Assembly: GCF_017591425.1 (NCBI RefSeq)
Contig: NW_024467119.1
Span: 79,414,894 to 79,478,893 of the forward strand
Origin: Ochotona curzoniae
Lineage: Eukaryota; Chordata; Mammalia; Lagomorpha; Ochotonidae
Reading direction: 5' to 3'
Length of the DNA stretch: 64,000 nucleotides
Positions 34,947 to 46,539 of the stretch are shown piece after piece. How positions within the stretch are numbered: position 1 is the stretch's first letter; each line of letters begins with the position of its first letter. The notes beneath the pieces are model-generated. The model was not told the DNA's origin and made no database searches. It saw only the letters and a list, made by a program, of their open reading frames with translations. Both the position numbers and the translations under genes were made by a program.

Positions 34947-37240
34947 AGAAGACTTTCTTGGAAGAAACATGAACTAAATATCAAATAGAAAAATGAAACT
35001 TGAACAAGTGACACTTGGGCATTCTTAGGGGCCATGAGCACAAACATAATGAGCCATTATAGGTTTACACAGCAGCTCAGGCTAAATCCACACCAGGGCT
35101 GAAAACATAATCCAGAACAACACCACTCCCCTCCCCAAGGGTAGAGGGGTAGGGGGACGTCCTTGTCAGCTGCTGACACCATCCAGCTGAAGTGTTCTAT
35201 GGCTTGCTGGGTCACCAAAGGATGGACACATGTCCCATTTTGGCAGTTAAGGAAAATGGCTTTTATGTCCCCTGCCGTGGGGGTTTTGGCTCCCTGCTCA
35301 GTGGCGTGGATGGTTGCACCCTTCCTTGCAAAGGAGACCGTGGCCCTAAGCAGGGTTCATTGTCTTCTGAACCCAGGGGCCCAACAGGACCTTGGCATGT
35401 CCTGACCATCAGCCTGTGGAACACAGGAATGAGGACGCCGATGCCTGCTTAAAGTGTCTGTGGATGGTGCATGCGTGGTTCCTGGCCTGCTGGGAAGCAT
35501 TCCAGGCAGAGCTGTACAAGTCCATCCCTGCCTCAAAAGCAGGTGATGGCCTTCCCACCCCAGCTCACAGGTAGAGCTCATCAGTGGGAGGCAGAAGGGT
35601 TCAGACTGCACTGTGTGGCAGGCATTATAGAGGTAGCTCTTCGGGATAGCCCAGATGTAACTTGTTAAAACCTCACACTGTGGGCCCTGTCCCACAGGTT
35701 CATGGGCTGACACCAATTTTCAAAGCCATGATTTCAGGAGGTGAGACTAAATTGTTTAGAGGGCCAAATTCTATCAGGAGAATGGTGGTCGGTCAGAAGT
35801 AGATGTTCTTAATACAACAGGTTCAGATATGGGAGATCATGGGGAAAGTCATCAATAGCCAGAGAAGGACTGAGGCAGAGGAGTGCCAGGTGTCTGAGAT
35901 GGAAGCCGATGGAGAGTAACACCGAGTTGTCAAGGTCTGTGTCTGGCAAGTCCAGAGCTGCAGGCAGCACATGTTCCTAAGGCACTGGCCATGTGCTCCG
36001 CCCTCCTCCCGCCCTCCTCCTCTCTGGGCATATGATGATCTGCCTGAGGAGCTCCAGGCTGGGACGGTGATTAGACAGGAAACAAAAGCCCCACAGGTGA
36101 CTTGAGTTGATATGAAATGTAGTTCTGCAGAATGCCAGCTGTGGGGACAGGCACTGCTCTGTGCTCTCTTGGAGAGCAGCCCTCTGGTCAGCCGCTTTTG
36201 AACATCTCTCTTGGATCCCTCCTTTCTTTTCTCTTGTCGTGCCCTCTTCACAAATCTGGTTAGTGCTGTATAGGTTTGAAGCAGGGAGGCTTAGGGGCAA
36301 AGTAGCTGGGTCACCAAGTTCCTACTGTGTGTGGACACAGGCTCTTAGAAGACTGCAGGGCTGCTGGTGGCTTAGACTTGAACTTGCCAGCCCAGGAATG
36401 GTGAGAAGTATCTGTCGCTTATCAGCTGCTCTGCTGATGGTGTTGTGTCACAGCAGCTCCGGGCGGCCTGCGGCACTGGAGAAATGTCAGGGGTGCTGGC
36501 AGTGCCTCTCCCCTGTTCCCTGATGTCTCATAGAGGCAACATCAGGGCTCCACCCTCCCACTACTGCCTAAGAGAGGGTCTCTGTATACTTGAGGCCAGC
36601 CCCTTGGGCTGCAGGCAGGACATGACTCTGTGGAACCCAAAGCCCCCAACCCCAGGGGTCATTTCTGTGTGTGTGGCAGCCTCTTATCTAACACAGCAGT
36701 GCTCAGCTTCAGTTGCCCATTTCCCAGGAGAGAGGCTGGCTTCAGCCCCCCCACCTCCTGTACCACCTATGAGAAGGTGGCAGGAGCTATGGGAAGGACA
36801 CCTCATTGGCCAGTGCCCTGCCTTCTGGGTCACAGTGGCCCATGGTGCCACCTCAGACCTAGGATGTTCACTGCAGGTGCTACACTCTCCTACCCACTCC
36901 CCTCTCCTCCCACTACCCAGAGCTGATGATTCCTGATGATTCCTGCCCCCAAACCATGCACCTGCCAAGTCAGGCTTCATTGGGTGGGCCTTGTGACCCA
37001 CATCAACCATCAGCCTTGCAGCGAGTCCTTTTTCACCCCAATGCAGAGAACTGGTACACTGGAGAGAGGCCAGGCGGACTGACTGTTGGGAGTCCGGGAT
37101 AGACGTGGTGCCAGTGAGCTCCAGGCTGGGGCCCCTATAGCCTGTGTTGGGGCAGTGTAGATATGGCTCTACCTGAGCAGGTTGGCGTGGAGGCATTTTC
37201 TCTGTGTGCATGGGAGCATGAGGAGTGCATCCATTTTGGA
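34947..37240. other. Intergenic, nothing recognised
   Basis: 2.3 kb without SINE, exon or simple repeat that I can support. Confidence 0.5.
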
Positions 37241-37556
37241 TGCTTTTTATTATTATTATTGTTATTATTGATTTGTTTTTATTTGACAGGTAGATTTACA
37301 GAGAAGGTTCACTCTGGTTTAATCTCCAAGTGAGTACAATGGCCAGAACTGATTTGAAGCCAGGAGCCAGGAGTTTCTTCTGGGTCTCTCATGTGGGTGC
37401 AGGGTTCCAAGGCCTTCGGCCATCCTCTGCTACTTTCCCAGACCACAAACAGGAGGTGAATCAGAAGTAGAGTAGCTGGGACACGAACTCGTGCCTATAT
37501 GGGATGCCAGAGCTTGAAGGTGGAGGATTAGCCAATAGAGCCACCAGGCCAGCTCC
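37241..37556 (-). mobile_element. Old tRNA-derived SINE, antisense
   Basis: (TTA)n-rich tail, 'ttgacaggtagatttacaga', 'gccaatagagccaccaggcc' head. Confidence 0.75.
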
Positions 37557-37692
37557 TGCTCTGGATTCTGAGACATAAGTACCTCCTGCACTGGGTTGCT
37601 TGCTCCTGGCCGTCTGCAGGCATCCCGTGAGGCAGCCTAGCGAGCTTCAGAAGGTCCTGGAGCTTTCCTTGGCTTTTAAGAGTTAGTGCTCT

Positions 37693-37972
37693 ATGGGCCT
37701 GTCGTAGTGGCCTAGTGGCTAAAGCCCTTGCCTTGAACATGCCGTGATCCCATATAGGCACTGGTTCTAATCCCAGCAGCTCCACTTCCCATCCATCTCC
37801 CTGCTTGTGGCCTGGGAAAGCAGTTGAGGATGGTCCAAAGCCTTGGGACCCTGCACCCACATAGAAGACCCGGGAGAAGCAGGAGAAGCTCCTGGCTCCC
37901 AGCTTCAGATCGGCTCAGCTCTGGCCATTGAAGTCACTTGGGTAATGAATCATCGGACAGATCTTCCTCTCT
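37693..37972 (+). mobile_element. CSINE, sense, 3' truncated
   Basis: Pika-like head 'gtggcctagtggctaaagcc' with box B-like 'ggttctaatcc', body 'cttcagatcggctcagctct' and 'gaatcatcggacagatcttc'. It loses the CT-rich 3' part and has no A tail. Confidence 0.85.
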
Positions 37973-38463
37973 GTTCTTGGGAGCTTTGGCCAGTAGCTCG
38001 GGTCCCTCCCCTCTTCCCGCTGTGCTCCTGTGCTGATGTCAGCCATCGGGGAGTGGGTGGGGTGCAGCTTTCCAGGGGGCTGAATCAGTGCTGCATGGGG
38101 GCCATGAGTGCTCTCACAGCAACCCGGGACAGGGTGTGGAAGGCCTTTCCCACCGCAAGGAGCAGCAGAGCCGGGATCTTGCCAAGGCTGTCAACTGCGC
38201 ACTGCGTCTGGTGCTCCCTGCCACATCCAAAAGGTTACCCTCCAAGAACCCAGCCAATCATGCTGCTCTCAAGGACAACCATTTTGCCAGAGAAGGCGAG
38301 TGCCCCAGAGGGCTCTGCAGGCGCTTCTTGGGGAAGCCATGGTTCAACCTGGGCCATTGCCCTAACAGGCAGAACAGTGTCTCTGTCTAACTGGGGTTCA
38401 CACAGGTCAGCTTCCTCCCCTCGTTGCCCAAGAGGCTGTCATCAGCTGATTCATCTCCGCCCC

Positions 38464-38464
<1 letters not shown>

Positions 38465-38499
<35 letters not shown>
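38465..38499. repeat. (AC)n microsatellite
   Basis: About 17 uninterrupted AC units. Confidence 0.95.
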
Positions 38500-38502
<3 letters not shown>

Positions 38503-39164
38503 ACCTCTACCCCCACCCCAAGGATGAGAAGACAGATGGCCCCACTGGCACCAAATCAGAAGAGCCTCTCCCCACTCCAGAACCCCCCACTGCCAGGTTC
38601 AACAGAGACTCCAGGACAGCAGTAACGAGGTGAGCCCTGGATCCAGTGCCTCACCGCTCCCAGCTCTTTCCCAAGACCCTGCTTTTCTGGGTTTGCTCAT
38701 ATTGTTCTCGTCTCCTAGGAAGCTTCTGGCTGTGTACTCCATTGCTCACCACACTACCCCCGGCCCCGTGCCCAAGGAAGAGCTGAAACGTCATGCTTGC
38801 CAGTGGGAGACATTGCTTCTGTTGGTGCCTCTGGGACTTGGTCCTTATGACCAATCCTCAGGGTGCACAATGGGAATTTGAAATCCCAGGAAGCTCTGAG
38901 TGGCAGGGATTCTAAAATGGGGTGCTCTGGGGGGTCTGTGCTGGACAGTGACTCCATAGAGTTCCAACCACCCTCCAGGCCTAGCACAAATACTTCTTTC
39001 CCTCTGTCCATGCCTCATTGGATCCCAAATTGGATCCTTCCCTCTCAGAATTTGGATCCTTCCCTCTCAGAGGACCCACGAGGATCCCAATCTCTGTGCC
39101 CAACAACTGTTTGGTGCGTGTGTTTGATTTTTGACCTGAGCTGCTAGGAACATCTTTCCTGGAT

Positions 39165-39660
39165 AAAGGTGTGTGTGTGTGTGTTGAGTGAGGATTTAAT
39201 GTGTGTTGAGTGATGGTGTGTTAGTGCTGGGTATCTGTGTTAGGTGAGGGTATGTGTGTGGGGGATTGGGTGAGGTTGTGTATGTATCTGGGTGAGAGTA
39301 TATAGGCATATGTGTTGGAGTGTGTTTGTGTTAGGTATGAGTGGTGGTTAAAGGTGTGTGTGTGTGCATGTGTGTGTGAATTGGGCAAGGGTGTGTGTGT
39401 TGTGACTGAGGACGGTGTGTGCTAGGTGAAGGTGTGTAGTTATGTTGGGTTAGAGTGTGTGGATGCATGTGCTTGAATACTGTGTGTTGAGTGAGAGTGT
39501 GTGTGTGTGTATGTTGCTAGCTGAAGGTGTGTATGATTGTGTTGGGTGAGGGTTCAGGGATTATGTGTGTTGGGTGAGACTGTATACGCGTGTGTTGGAT
39601 AAGGGAGTGTGTGTGTTAGATATGAGTGCTGGGTGAAGCTATATGTGTGCTGGGGGTGGC

Positions 39661-39693
<33 letters not shown>

Positions 39694-39710
39694 TATGTGT
39701 TGAATGAAGG
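39165..39710. repeat. TG-rich degenerate minisatellite
   Basis: About 545 bp of units of roughly 15-45 bp following the pattern 'gtgtgtgttgggtgagggt', ending in a pure (GT)n run near 39662-39692. Strong strand asymmetry: G/T on plus, C/A on minus. Confidence 0.85.
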
Positions 39711-41021
39711 CAGAGGTGTTTCTTCATCTAGGAAGGCCTCTAGCAAGTACATGCACAGCATGTGAGGACTAATGGAACTACATGGACAGAGGAAAGCTTC
39801 TGGGATGCCCTATGCCTAGGGAACTCCCTGACAAGGCCTCATTGCTGGTGGCCTCTCTGGACTTGGCCCAGGTCAGGTGGCAGTCTCAGGCATGGAGGGA
39901 GCAAAGGGCTTCCGGGAGAGTGGAGCACACAGAGGCCAGCAAGGGGGTAAGGGGCAAGGGCATAGCTGAAGCTTGTGCTCAGTGTCCAGGCCCAAGATGC
40001 AGGCACTGCACAACAGAACCCAGCTGCCCTGGGATCTTCCAGCTTGTGGGAAAGCCAGAGAGGTTGAGAGGATCGAGCAATCTGATACATGCACGCTGTT
40101 GTGTTTGCTACCACCACTGCTGCTCCAGGGCAGAGCCCAGATGTGGCCACTCTACTGGGGTGCAGGTGCCTCAGGTGCCTCTGGCTGGCAGAGCTCCCCC
40201 TGCCCACACAAGGAACCCTGTGTGTGGCCCCTCACAGCTGCCTGATGATTCAGCGCCCAGGCCCTCTCCTTGACACCGTCCCCATGCTGGCTGGTGACCT
40301 GGGGCAGCTGTGTGCCTGTTTCTGCTTCCTCCTTCAACAAGAGTCAGCAAAAGTAGGATTCCACGCCACCTGACAAGGCATAATAACCAGTTGTTTCGTT
40401 TATTGGATCTATAAAATGCGTTTGGTCCCAGAGTTCATGATCTCACCCTTGAGGTCAATGTCTTGCTAATGGGTCCCTTCCCATCCAGGCATCTCTCCCT
40501 CCCTCCCGCCCGGATATCTCTGCCACAGACATACCAGGAGGGAGGCAGGTGCCCTGTACCAGCATCAGGCACTGTATGCATACAGGGAAAGGCTCAGGGA
40601 ACAGACTGTGCCCAGAACACTTTCTCAAGGTCAACAAGGCCTGGCAGGAACATGGCAGGCGGCTGCCACCTGGGTCACCTGCTTCCCTGTGGCCACCTGA
40701 GCCACCCACCTGACGACACTTTCCCCAGCTGTGGAGAAGGCAGCGTGGGAAGGCGAGAGGCATCAGGGACCCAGGGAACTGCAGGATGCTGACAAACGGG
40801 ATGGCACAGGCTGCTGGGAACAGGCCTGTGCCCCTCAGTGCCGCCCCCCTCACCTGCCTGGGCCTGGCCGGATTCGAGCGAGTCCCACAGCCTCTGCACA
40901 TGCTGCTTCCCTCATTCTGGTGCAGGTGGGGCTCAGCTGCCACGTTTGGATCCACTGGTCTAGATCTCAGGAGGAGCATCAGGGATGCTGGACCCCCTTA
41001 GAGTCTGCTTAGGGGGATCCT

Positions 41022-41345
41022 GGGGACTGGCATGGTGGAGTAGCACACTAAGTCTCAGTCTGTAACACCAGCATCCCATGGGGTACCACTTTGTGTCCTG
41101 GTCACTCCATTTCTGGTCCAACCCCCTGATTATGGCCTACAAAAGCAGAAGAGTGCCTTGGGCACCTTCCTGCACTCATCGGGAAACCCAAGGATTCTCC
41201 TGAATCCTAGCTTCAGACCAGTCCATCTCGAGTTATTGTGGCCAACTGGGAGTGAACCAAGGGATGGAAGAGCCTCTCTTTTTCTCTGTCTCTCCTTCTC
41301 TTTCTGTAACTTTGCATAACAAATAAAATAAATAATTTTTAAAGA
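41022..41345 (+). mobile_element. Old tRNA-derived SINE, sense
   Basis: 'ggactggcatggtggagtag' head, 'caccagcatcccatggggta', 'tctctttctgtaactttgca', 'aaataaaataaataattttt' tail. Confidence 0.75.
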
Positions 41346-41999
41346 CAAGAAAATCATACTTACCCGTCCAGGTGGTTGTTAAAATGACAAACCTCCTCCT
41401 GGCACGTAGTAGGCCCTTGGTCAGTGGTGACTACGTTACAAAGCAGAGATGCTCTGTGCCTCCCCTGTGTGCTTGGCCATGATTCATGGGGCTCTATTCT
41501 CTGGTGGGAACACTCGTGAGAAAGCAGGTGGGAGCGGGGAGGGGAGTGGTGCAGCAGACTTGTTCTTTCTCCTCCCAAGGGAAAATCCAACTGCAGCCCG
41601 AGATCTGTTTCTTATCACTGGCTCCAAAGGAGAACAACTTGGAACTCAGGTGCAGCTGTGATGCACGCCGGTTCCTAGCAACCAACCCTTCTTAATCACT
41701 CTGAGTCCCTCACCCCTGAAGGGCTTCTGGAGGGAACTGCCCGGAACTCATCCCAGCCCCCACGTCTGAGGCCAGCCCAGCCTGGTTCAAATGTCTCAGC
41801 AGGAACTACAGCCACTGGCTGACACTCAAGCATGCCAGGTGGTGGATGCAGGGTATGCCGGGAGCCAGCCTGGATTCCTGGATCATTCCCCACGGGTGTT
41901 AGAGACATTAAGCTAGTCCACAGTATACCCTATGCCTTGGCTCATCTCACTGGAACACAATAGGATCACGGGGTTCCTTGAAAAAGGATGCCCCTTTAA

Positions 42000-42162
42000 G
42001 ACCCGGAAGAGGTTCCTGGATCCTGGCTCCGGATCGGATCGGCATAGCATCGGCCGTTGCGCTCACTTGGGGAGTGAATCATCGGACGGAAGATCTTCCT
42101 CTCTGTCTCTCCTCCTCTCTGTATATCTGACTTTCCAATAAGTAAATAAATCTTAAAAAAAA
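42000..42162 (+). mobile_element. Young CSINE, 5' truncated, exact target-site duplication
   Basis: Only the 3' half of the CSINE is present ('gacccggaagaggttcctgg' to the A tail). The 19-bp flanks aaaaaggatgcccctttaa at 41981-41999 and 42163-42181 are identical, so this is a recent L1-type insertion truncated during reverse transcription. Confidence 0.92.
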
Positions 42163-42688
42163 AAAAAGGATGCCCCTTTAAAAAGGGGTGGTGACAGGCT
42201 TGAAGATTCATTCCACTCTGGTTGGTTGACATGTGGCTAAAGATTCAATCTGAATGCAAGCGTGGACTTCAGAATTTAAAAATATATATGCCCTACATGT
42301 TTGTTTTTCACTGCACTGTTTACGAGCTTGATCACTAACCAGTCCTCCCCTCCCCCAGCCCTTCTAGAGATCCTTCCAGATACTCTGTCACATCTTAGTC
42401 CAGGAACAGATGGGCCTGTCAGTGTCGGGAAGACATTTCCCAAAGCTTTGCATTCAAGGTCATCTGGAGCTAAGTCCACAAGCACAGCTTTCTTATCTTC
42501 TGACACCTGCTGTCTGGTGCTGGGCAGTTGACAAGAGGCTCATCTGTGCAAGCCGGAGTCGGGAAAGTGGCTGCCCCCTGGAGGGCAGGAGGTGAGTAAG
42601 GAGGGGAATGCTCCTGTGGTCTGGAACTGCCTGGGTCATGACCTGGCAAAATGGGCTTGTGCAGTGAACAAAATCCACCTTTTCTGTG

Positions 42689-42978
42689 GTGGATGTTGGG
42701 GCACAGTGGATTAAGCCACCACTTGCGACACTGGCATCCCATGTGGGCACCAATTCAAGCCCTGGCTGCTCCACTTCAGGAAGGAAACAAGAGCAAAAAT
42801 TCTTGGGCTCCTGCCACCCATGTGGGAGACCCGGATGAAGGTCCCGGCTCTGGCTTCAGCCTGCCCCAGCCCTGGCTTTTGTAACCCTTGGGGGAGTGAA
42901 TGAGTGGATGAAAGAGTCTGTCTGTCTTTTCCTCTGCAACTCTGCTTTTCTAATAAACACAACTTTTTCTTTTTTTAA
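42689..42978 (+). mobile_element. Old tRNA-derived SINE, sense
   Basis: 'tgttggggcacagtggatta' head, 'gacactggcatcccatgtgg', 'tcctctgcaactctgctttt', A-rich tail near 42950. Confidence 0.75.
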
Positions 42979-43987
42979 AGGAAGTAAATTTACCCTTAGG
43001 AGAAGTGCAATTCTCCCTACAAGTGTTTGCTGGGCTTACAACAACAACAACAATCTTGGCCCATGCAGGGGTGGGGAGCATGCTCACAGCAACTCATTGG
43101 GAAGCAGCTCTCTGACACTTACCACTCGTGTTTTTATTGTTGTATTCAGGAAAAATCACCATGCAAAAGCCCGAGCAGGTTTTACAGGTCTCTGGGTTCT
43201 GGCAAAACCGTTGACACTGACACTCGATCCCCACACTGGCCCAGGCCTTCTGGCCGTGTCACGGCCCCAGCCATTGGAGAACAGGCTGTGGGCAAGATGG
43301 GCCCTGGACTTGCTCTTCCTGCTCTCAGCACCGTGATGACATCATTTCCTCCTACCTGTATTCACTCCCATGAGAGTCCCAGGCCCGGTTCTGTGCTTAC
43401 CTGCCCAGGTGAGTCAATGAGCTCACCTGAGCGCTAAGGCTCTCCTCCTGGAAAGAGAGAGAGAGAGAAAAAAAAAAAAAAGATCTAGCAGAAGCAAGTG
43501 TCCCCACTCCCTGTGAGGTCTTGACCTTGAACTCCACATGGGGAAGGCATGACTTCAGACTGGGGGTGCCTGGGCTAGGATAAACATGGCCAAGCCCTTT
43601 AAACAAGCACTGCAAGTGACGGGTTGAGCGGATGGAAAATACAGCCAGGTGAAGAGTGGGGAACAGGGAGTGCCAGCTGGAGGCTGGAGCCTGCTAGAGC
43701 CTCCTCTTGCCACCCACAAACTGAGTGACTAGGGCAACTCACATTGGCCTCTCTGAGCCTCAGGCCCCTTAACCCTAAACTGAAGAATTGAGTTGGAATG
43801 ATTCATGAAGTCCCCAGCCGGAAACAAGGTAGGCAAGTAAAACTGCAGTGTCTTGATGAAGTCAGGACTATCGAAGGTTTCTCTTGCTTTGTCTTGCTTT
43901 GTGCTAGACCCCAAGAGCAAAGAACAAAGCTGCTACAATCCTACCTGCTGGTACCCAGTCACTTGGTGCCGATCATCATCCACTATA
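42979..43987. other. Intergenic, nothing recognised
   Basis: No gene or clear repeat apart from a short GA/A run at 43458-43481. Confidence 0.5.
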
Positions 43988-44282
43988 GGGCTAGCCTTGT
44001 GGCTGCCACCTGTGATGCCAGCATCCCACACTGGAGTGCTGGTTTGAGTCGCAGCTGCTCCACTTTCAGTCCAGCTCCCTGCTAATGGTCCTAGGGGAAC
44101 AGTGGAGATGGCCCCTAGTATTTGGGCCCCTACTACCCATGTGGAATATTCGGATGAAGTTTCTGGCTCCTGATTTAGGGTCTGGCCCAGTTATATATGT
44201 TGTGGTCATCTGTGAGCTACTGAGTGAAAAATCTCTGTCTGTCCCTTTTTCTCTGCCAGTCTGGTTTTGATATAAATCACTC
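43988..44282 (+). mobile_element. Old tRNA-derived SINE, sense
   Basis: 'gctagccttgtggctgccac' head, 'atgccagcatcccacactgg', 'tttctctgccagtctggttt' tail. A second SINE sits in its tail in the opposite orientation. Confidence 0.7.
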
Positions 44283-44590
44283 TTTTTTTTTTTTTAAGAT
44301 TTATATATTTCTATTTGAAAGACAGATTTTATATAGACAGAAGGAGAAAGAAAGATCTTCCATCCACTGTTTTATTGCCCAAATGATCATAATGGCCAGA
44401 CCTGAGCTTTGGTCCAGATCTGAGAACCAGGAATTTCCTCTAAATCTCCCACATGGGTGCAGCGGCCCAAGGGCTTGGGCCATCCTCCGTTGCCTTCCTA
44501 GGCCATAAGCAGAGAGCTGGGTCAGAAGCAGAGCAGCTGGGACATGAACCAGCACCCATATGGGATGCCAACACCACAAGGCAGAGGATT
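44283..44590 (-). mobile_element. tRNA-derived SINE, antisense, inserted in the tail of the previous SINE
   Basis: T13 tail at 44284, 'gaaagatcttccatccactg', 'caccacaaggcagaggatta' head leading into the 46-bp palindrome at 44589. Confidence 0.75.
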
Positions 44591-44634
44591 AGCCCATGGT
44601 ACCATCATGGTACCATCATGGTACTATGGGCTAA
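44589..44634. repeat. 46-bp near-perfect palindrome
   Basis: Starts 'ttagcccatggtaccat' and ends 'gtactatgggctaa', centred on catggtaccatg. The two arms are inverse complements with only a few mismatches. The unit 'catggtaccat' is also tandemly repeated. Confidence 0.85.
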
Positions 44635-45855
44635 TCAGTTTTTATTTTTTTCTAAATATCTCTTACTTCATTCTCATCTCCATTCCTCTTCTCCAAAGTA
44701 GACACCCTCAGTATTGCATTTTGTATCTGCTAGATACAGTTGTGTACCTGCAGGGTGTGTGTTTAGGGCAAGCAAACATGGGAGGCTCCACCCTAGGTGG
44801 AAGGGCTTGGGGAGGGGGGCTCTGACTCAGGCAACTTTGTGTTAGGCAGGGGAAGGAGTGGTGACCCTGGGGCCAAGTTCAGGTTCTCTTGGATGCCCTT
44901 GGCTCATATGAATGGAGATGGGGACAAGCATTGGACCTTCAGGGACAGCACTGGATCCCCCTCCATGGAGTGGCATAAGATTCTTGTCCCTGGATGCCCA
45001 GGAAAGCCTCATGTTCCCTGAGGCAGGGGGGTCCCCCAGTAAGCCCATTGGAGCCGGACAGGGGTGTCCCCAGATAATCGGGTTACCCAAGCTCACCCAT
45101 TGGCCAACGAGTTTTCCAGAGAACTGGCCACAAAGGTAACTTATAAGCCTTGGCTGGAACTTGGAGGACACACCAGGCCCCAGCTGGACCTTGGGATGCT
45201 CTCAGGTGCACAGGGTAGGGCTGGCTGTCTCTCCTCTCCTCACTGGCTGCCTGTGCCATCCTCAGGTAGCCCCTTCCCCTGAGGCAGAGCCCACTACCCT
45301 TGGCTGCAGAGAGCTTTCTTCTCACCACTCCCCTCCCCCACTGGTTATACTTCTGGGCTCTGTGGGAAAGTGCTTGGGCTCAGTGGGGAATTGAGATCTG
45401 TTTGTTGGCTTGTCTCTGTTCCATATGTCCGGTGGGCTTCCAACCTTGGAACTGTGGCCAGGTGGCCAAGCTGCCACTGGAGAGCCTCTGCTGTCCTCCT
45501 CCACACCTGTCCGCACCGCCCCCACACCCACGCCAGCAGCTACAGCCCCAGGGCCACACAGCTTCATGCTCCTCGGACAGTCCTGGGCTCCAGACAGCCT
45601 CCTGGCAGGAGTGAGCACCCTATGCTTAGAAAGGTCCTCAAAAACTGATCCGTCGTGTCATCTTGGACCTGAAGGCATGTGTGTCCCTTTCCACTCCCCC
45701 CACACCCAGCACCCCAAATCCTTGCAGAAGGCGGCCCATGTGTTGTAGCATCTGTGGAAACAGCAGTCGGGGAAGTTTTCAACCCAACTGCTTAGAGTGG
45801 ATCTTGGCCTAGGAAGGGTGTCAGAGTTCCTTAGCAGCTCAGGACCTAAAGCCAA
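44635..45855. other. Intergenic, nothing recognised
   Basis: GC-moderate unique sequence. Its open frames overlap one another in several frames and show no domain. Confidence 0.5.
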
Positions 45856-46047
45856 GGGGCTGGCATCCTAGTGCAGTGGATGCAGCCCCTGCCTACAGCA
45901 CTGACCTCCCACAGAGGAGCGCCAGTTCAACTCCTGACTGCTCCACTCCTGATCTAGCTCCCTGTTAATGCACCTGGGAGATAAGTGCCGGATGGCTCAC
46001 TTTCTAGAGGCCCTGCCACCCACCTAAGAGACCTGGATGCAGTTCTA

Positions 46048-46054
<7 letters not shown>
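45856..46054 (+). mobile_element. Old tRNA-derived SINE, 5' part (split by the 5.3-kb element)
   Basis: Head 'ggggctggcatcctagtgca' and body up to 'gatgcagttctaggctctt'. The missing 3' part resumes at 51356 ('gattctggcctggcccagcc'). The two halves form one ordinary SINE once the insertion is removed. Confidence 0.85.
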
Positions 46055-46083
<29 letters not shown>

Positions 46084-46539
46084 ATCTTAGTTTATTAGGG
46101 TACAAAGGGTCACGGGCTACAGGGTGAATGTGGGTAATATCATTGTTTCCACACTAATATAATCATTTTGCCCTGTATCTAGGGTTAGGGGAGTAACAAA
46201 GGGGAAAGCCCCACCCTACCTCCCACCCATCCCCCATCCCCAACAGGAGGCTCGCTCCAAGGGTCCTGCTCATACAATTTTGATAGTTCATCAGTTCTGG
46301 ATTGCTGCCAATCTCTCCGTCCCAACCGTAATGAAACCTATTCAGAGTCCACTGGCTGACAGTCTCTTGATGGTTGGGGTTCCAAGATCAGCAGTTCAGT
46401 TCGAGAAATATCCAAAGAAACTTCATCTGAGTTGATCCCAGATCTGATTCTTGAGTGAGTTTGCTAGTACAGACTCCAACACTGTTCGTCACACCAATCA
46501 GCTTATGCATATGCTGGTCGTTGCGATTACTGGGTCCGT

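Larger units (their letters stand above)
37977..41021. other. Intergenic with simple repeats
   Basis: No gene. It contains the (AC)n and TG-rich repeats listed below. The 260-codon plus-strand frame at 37843-38625 runs out of the SINE and through the (AC)n repeat and is not credible as a protein. Confidence 0.6.

Noticed and set aside
37843..38625. 260-codon plus-strand frame
   Set aside because: It starts inside a SINE and runs through an (AC)n microsatellite. No domain and no splice context.
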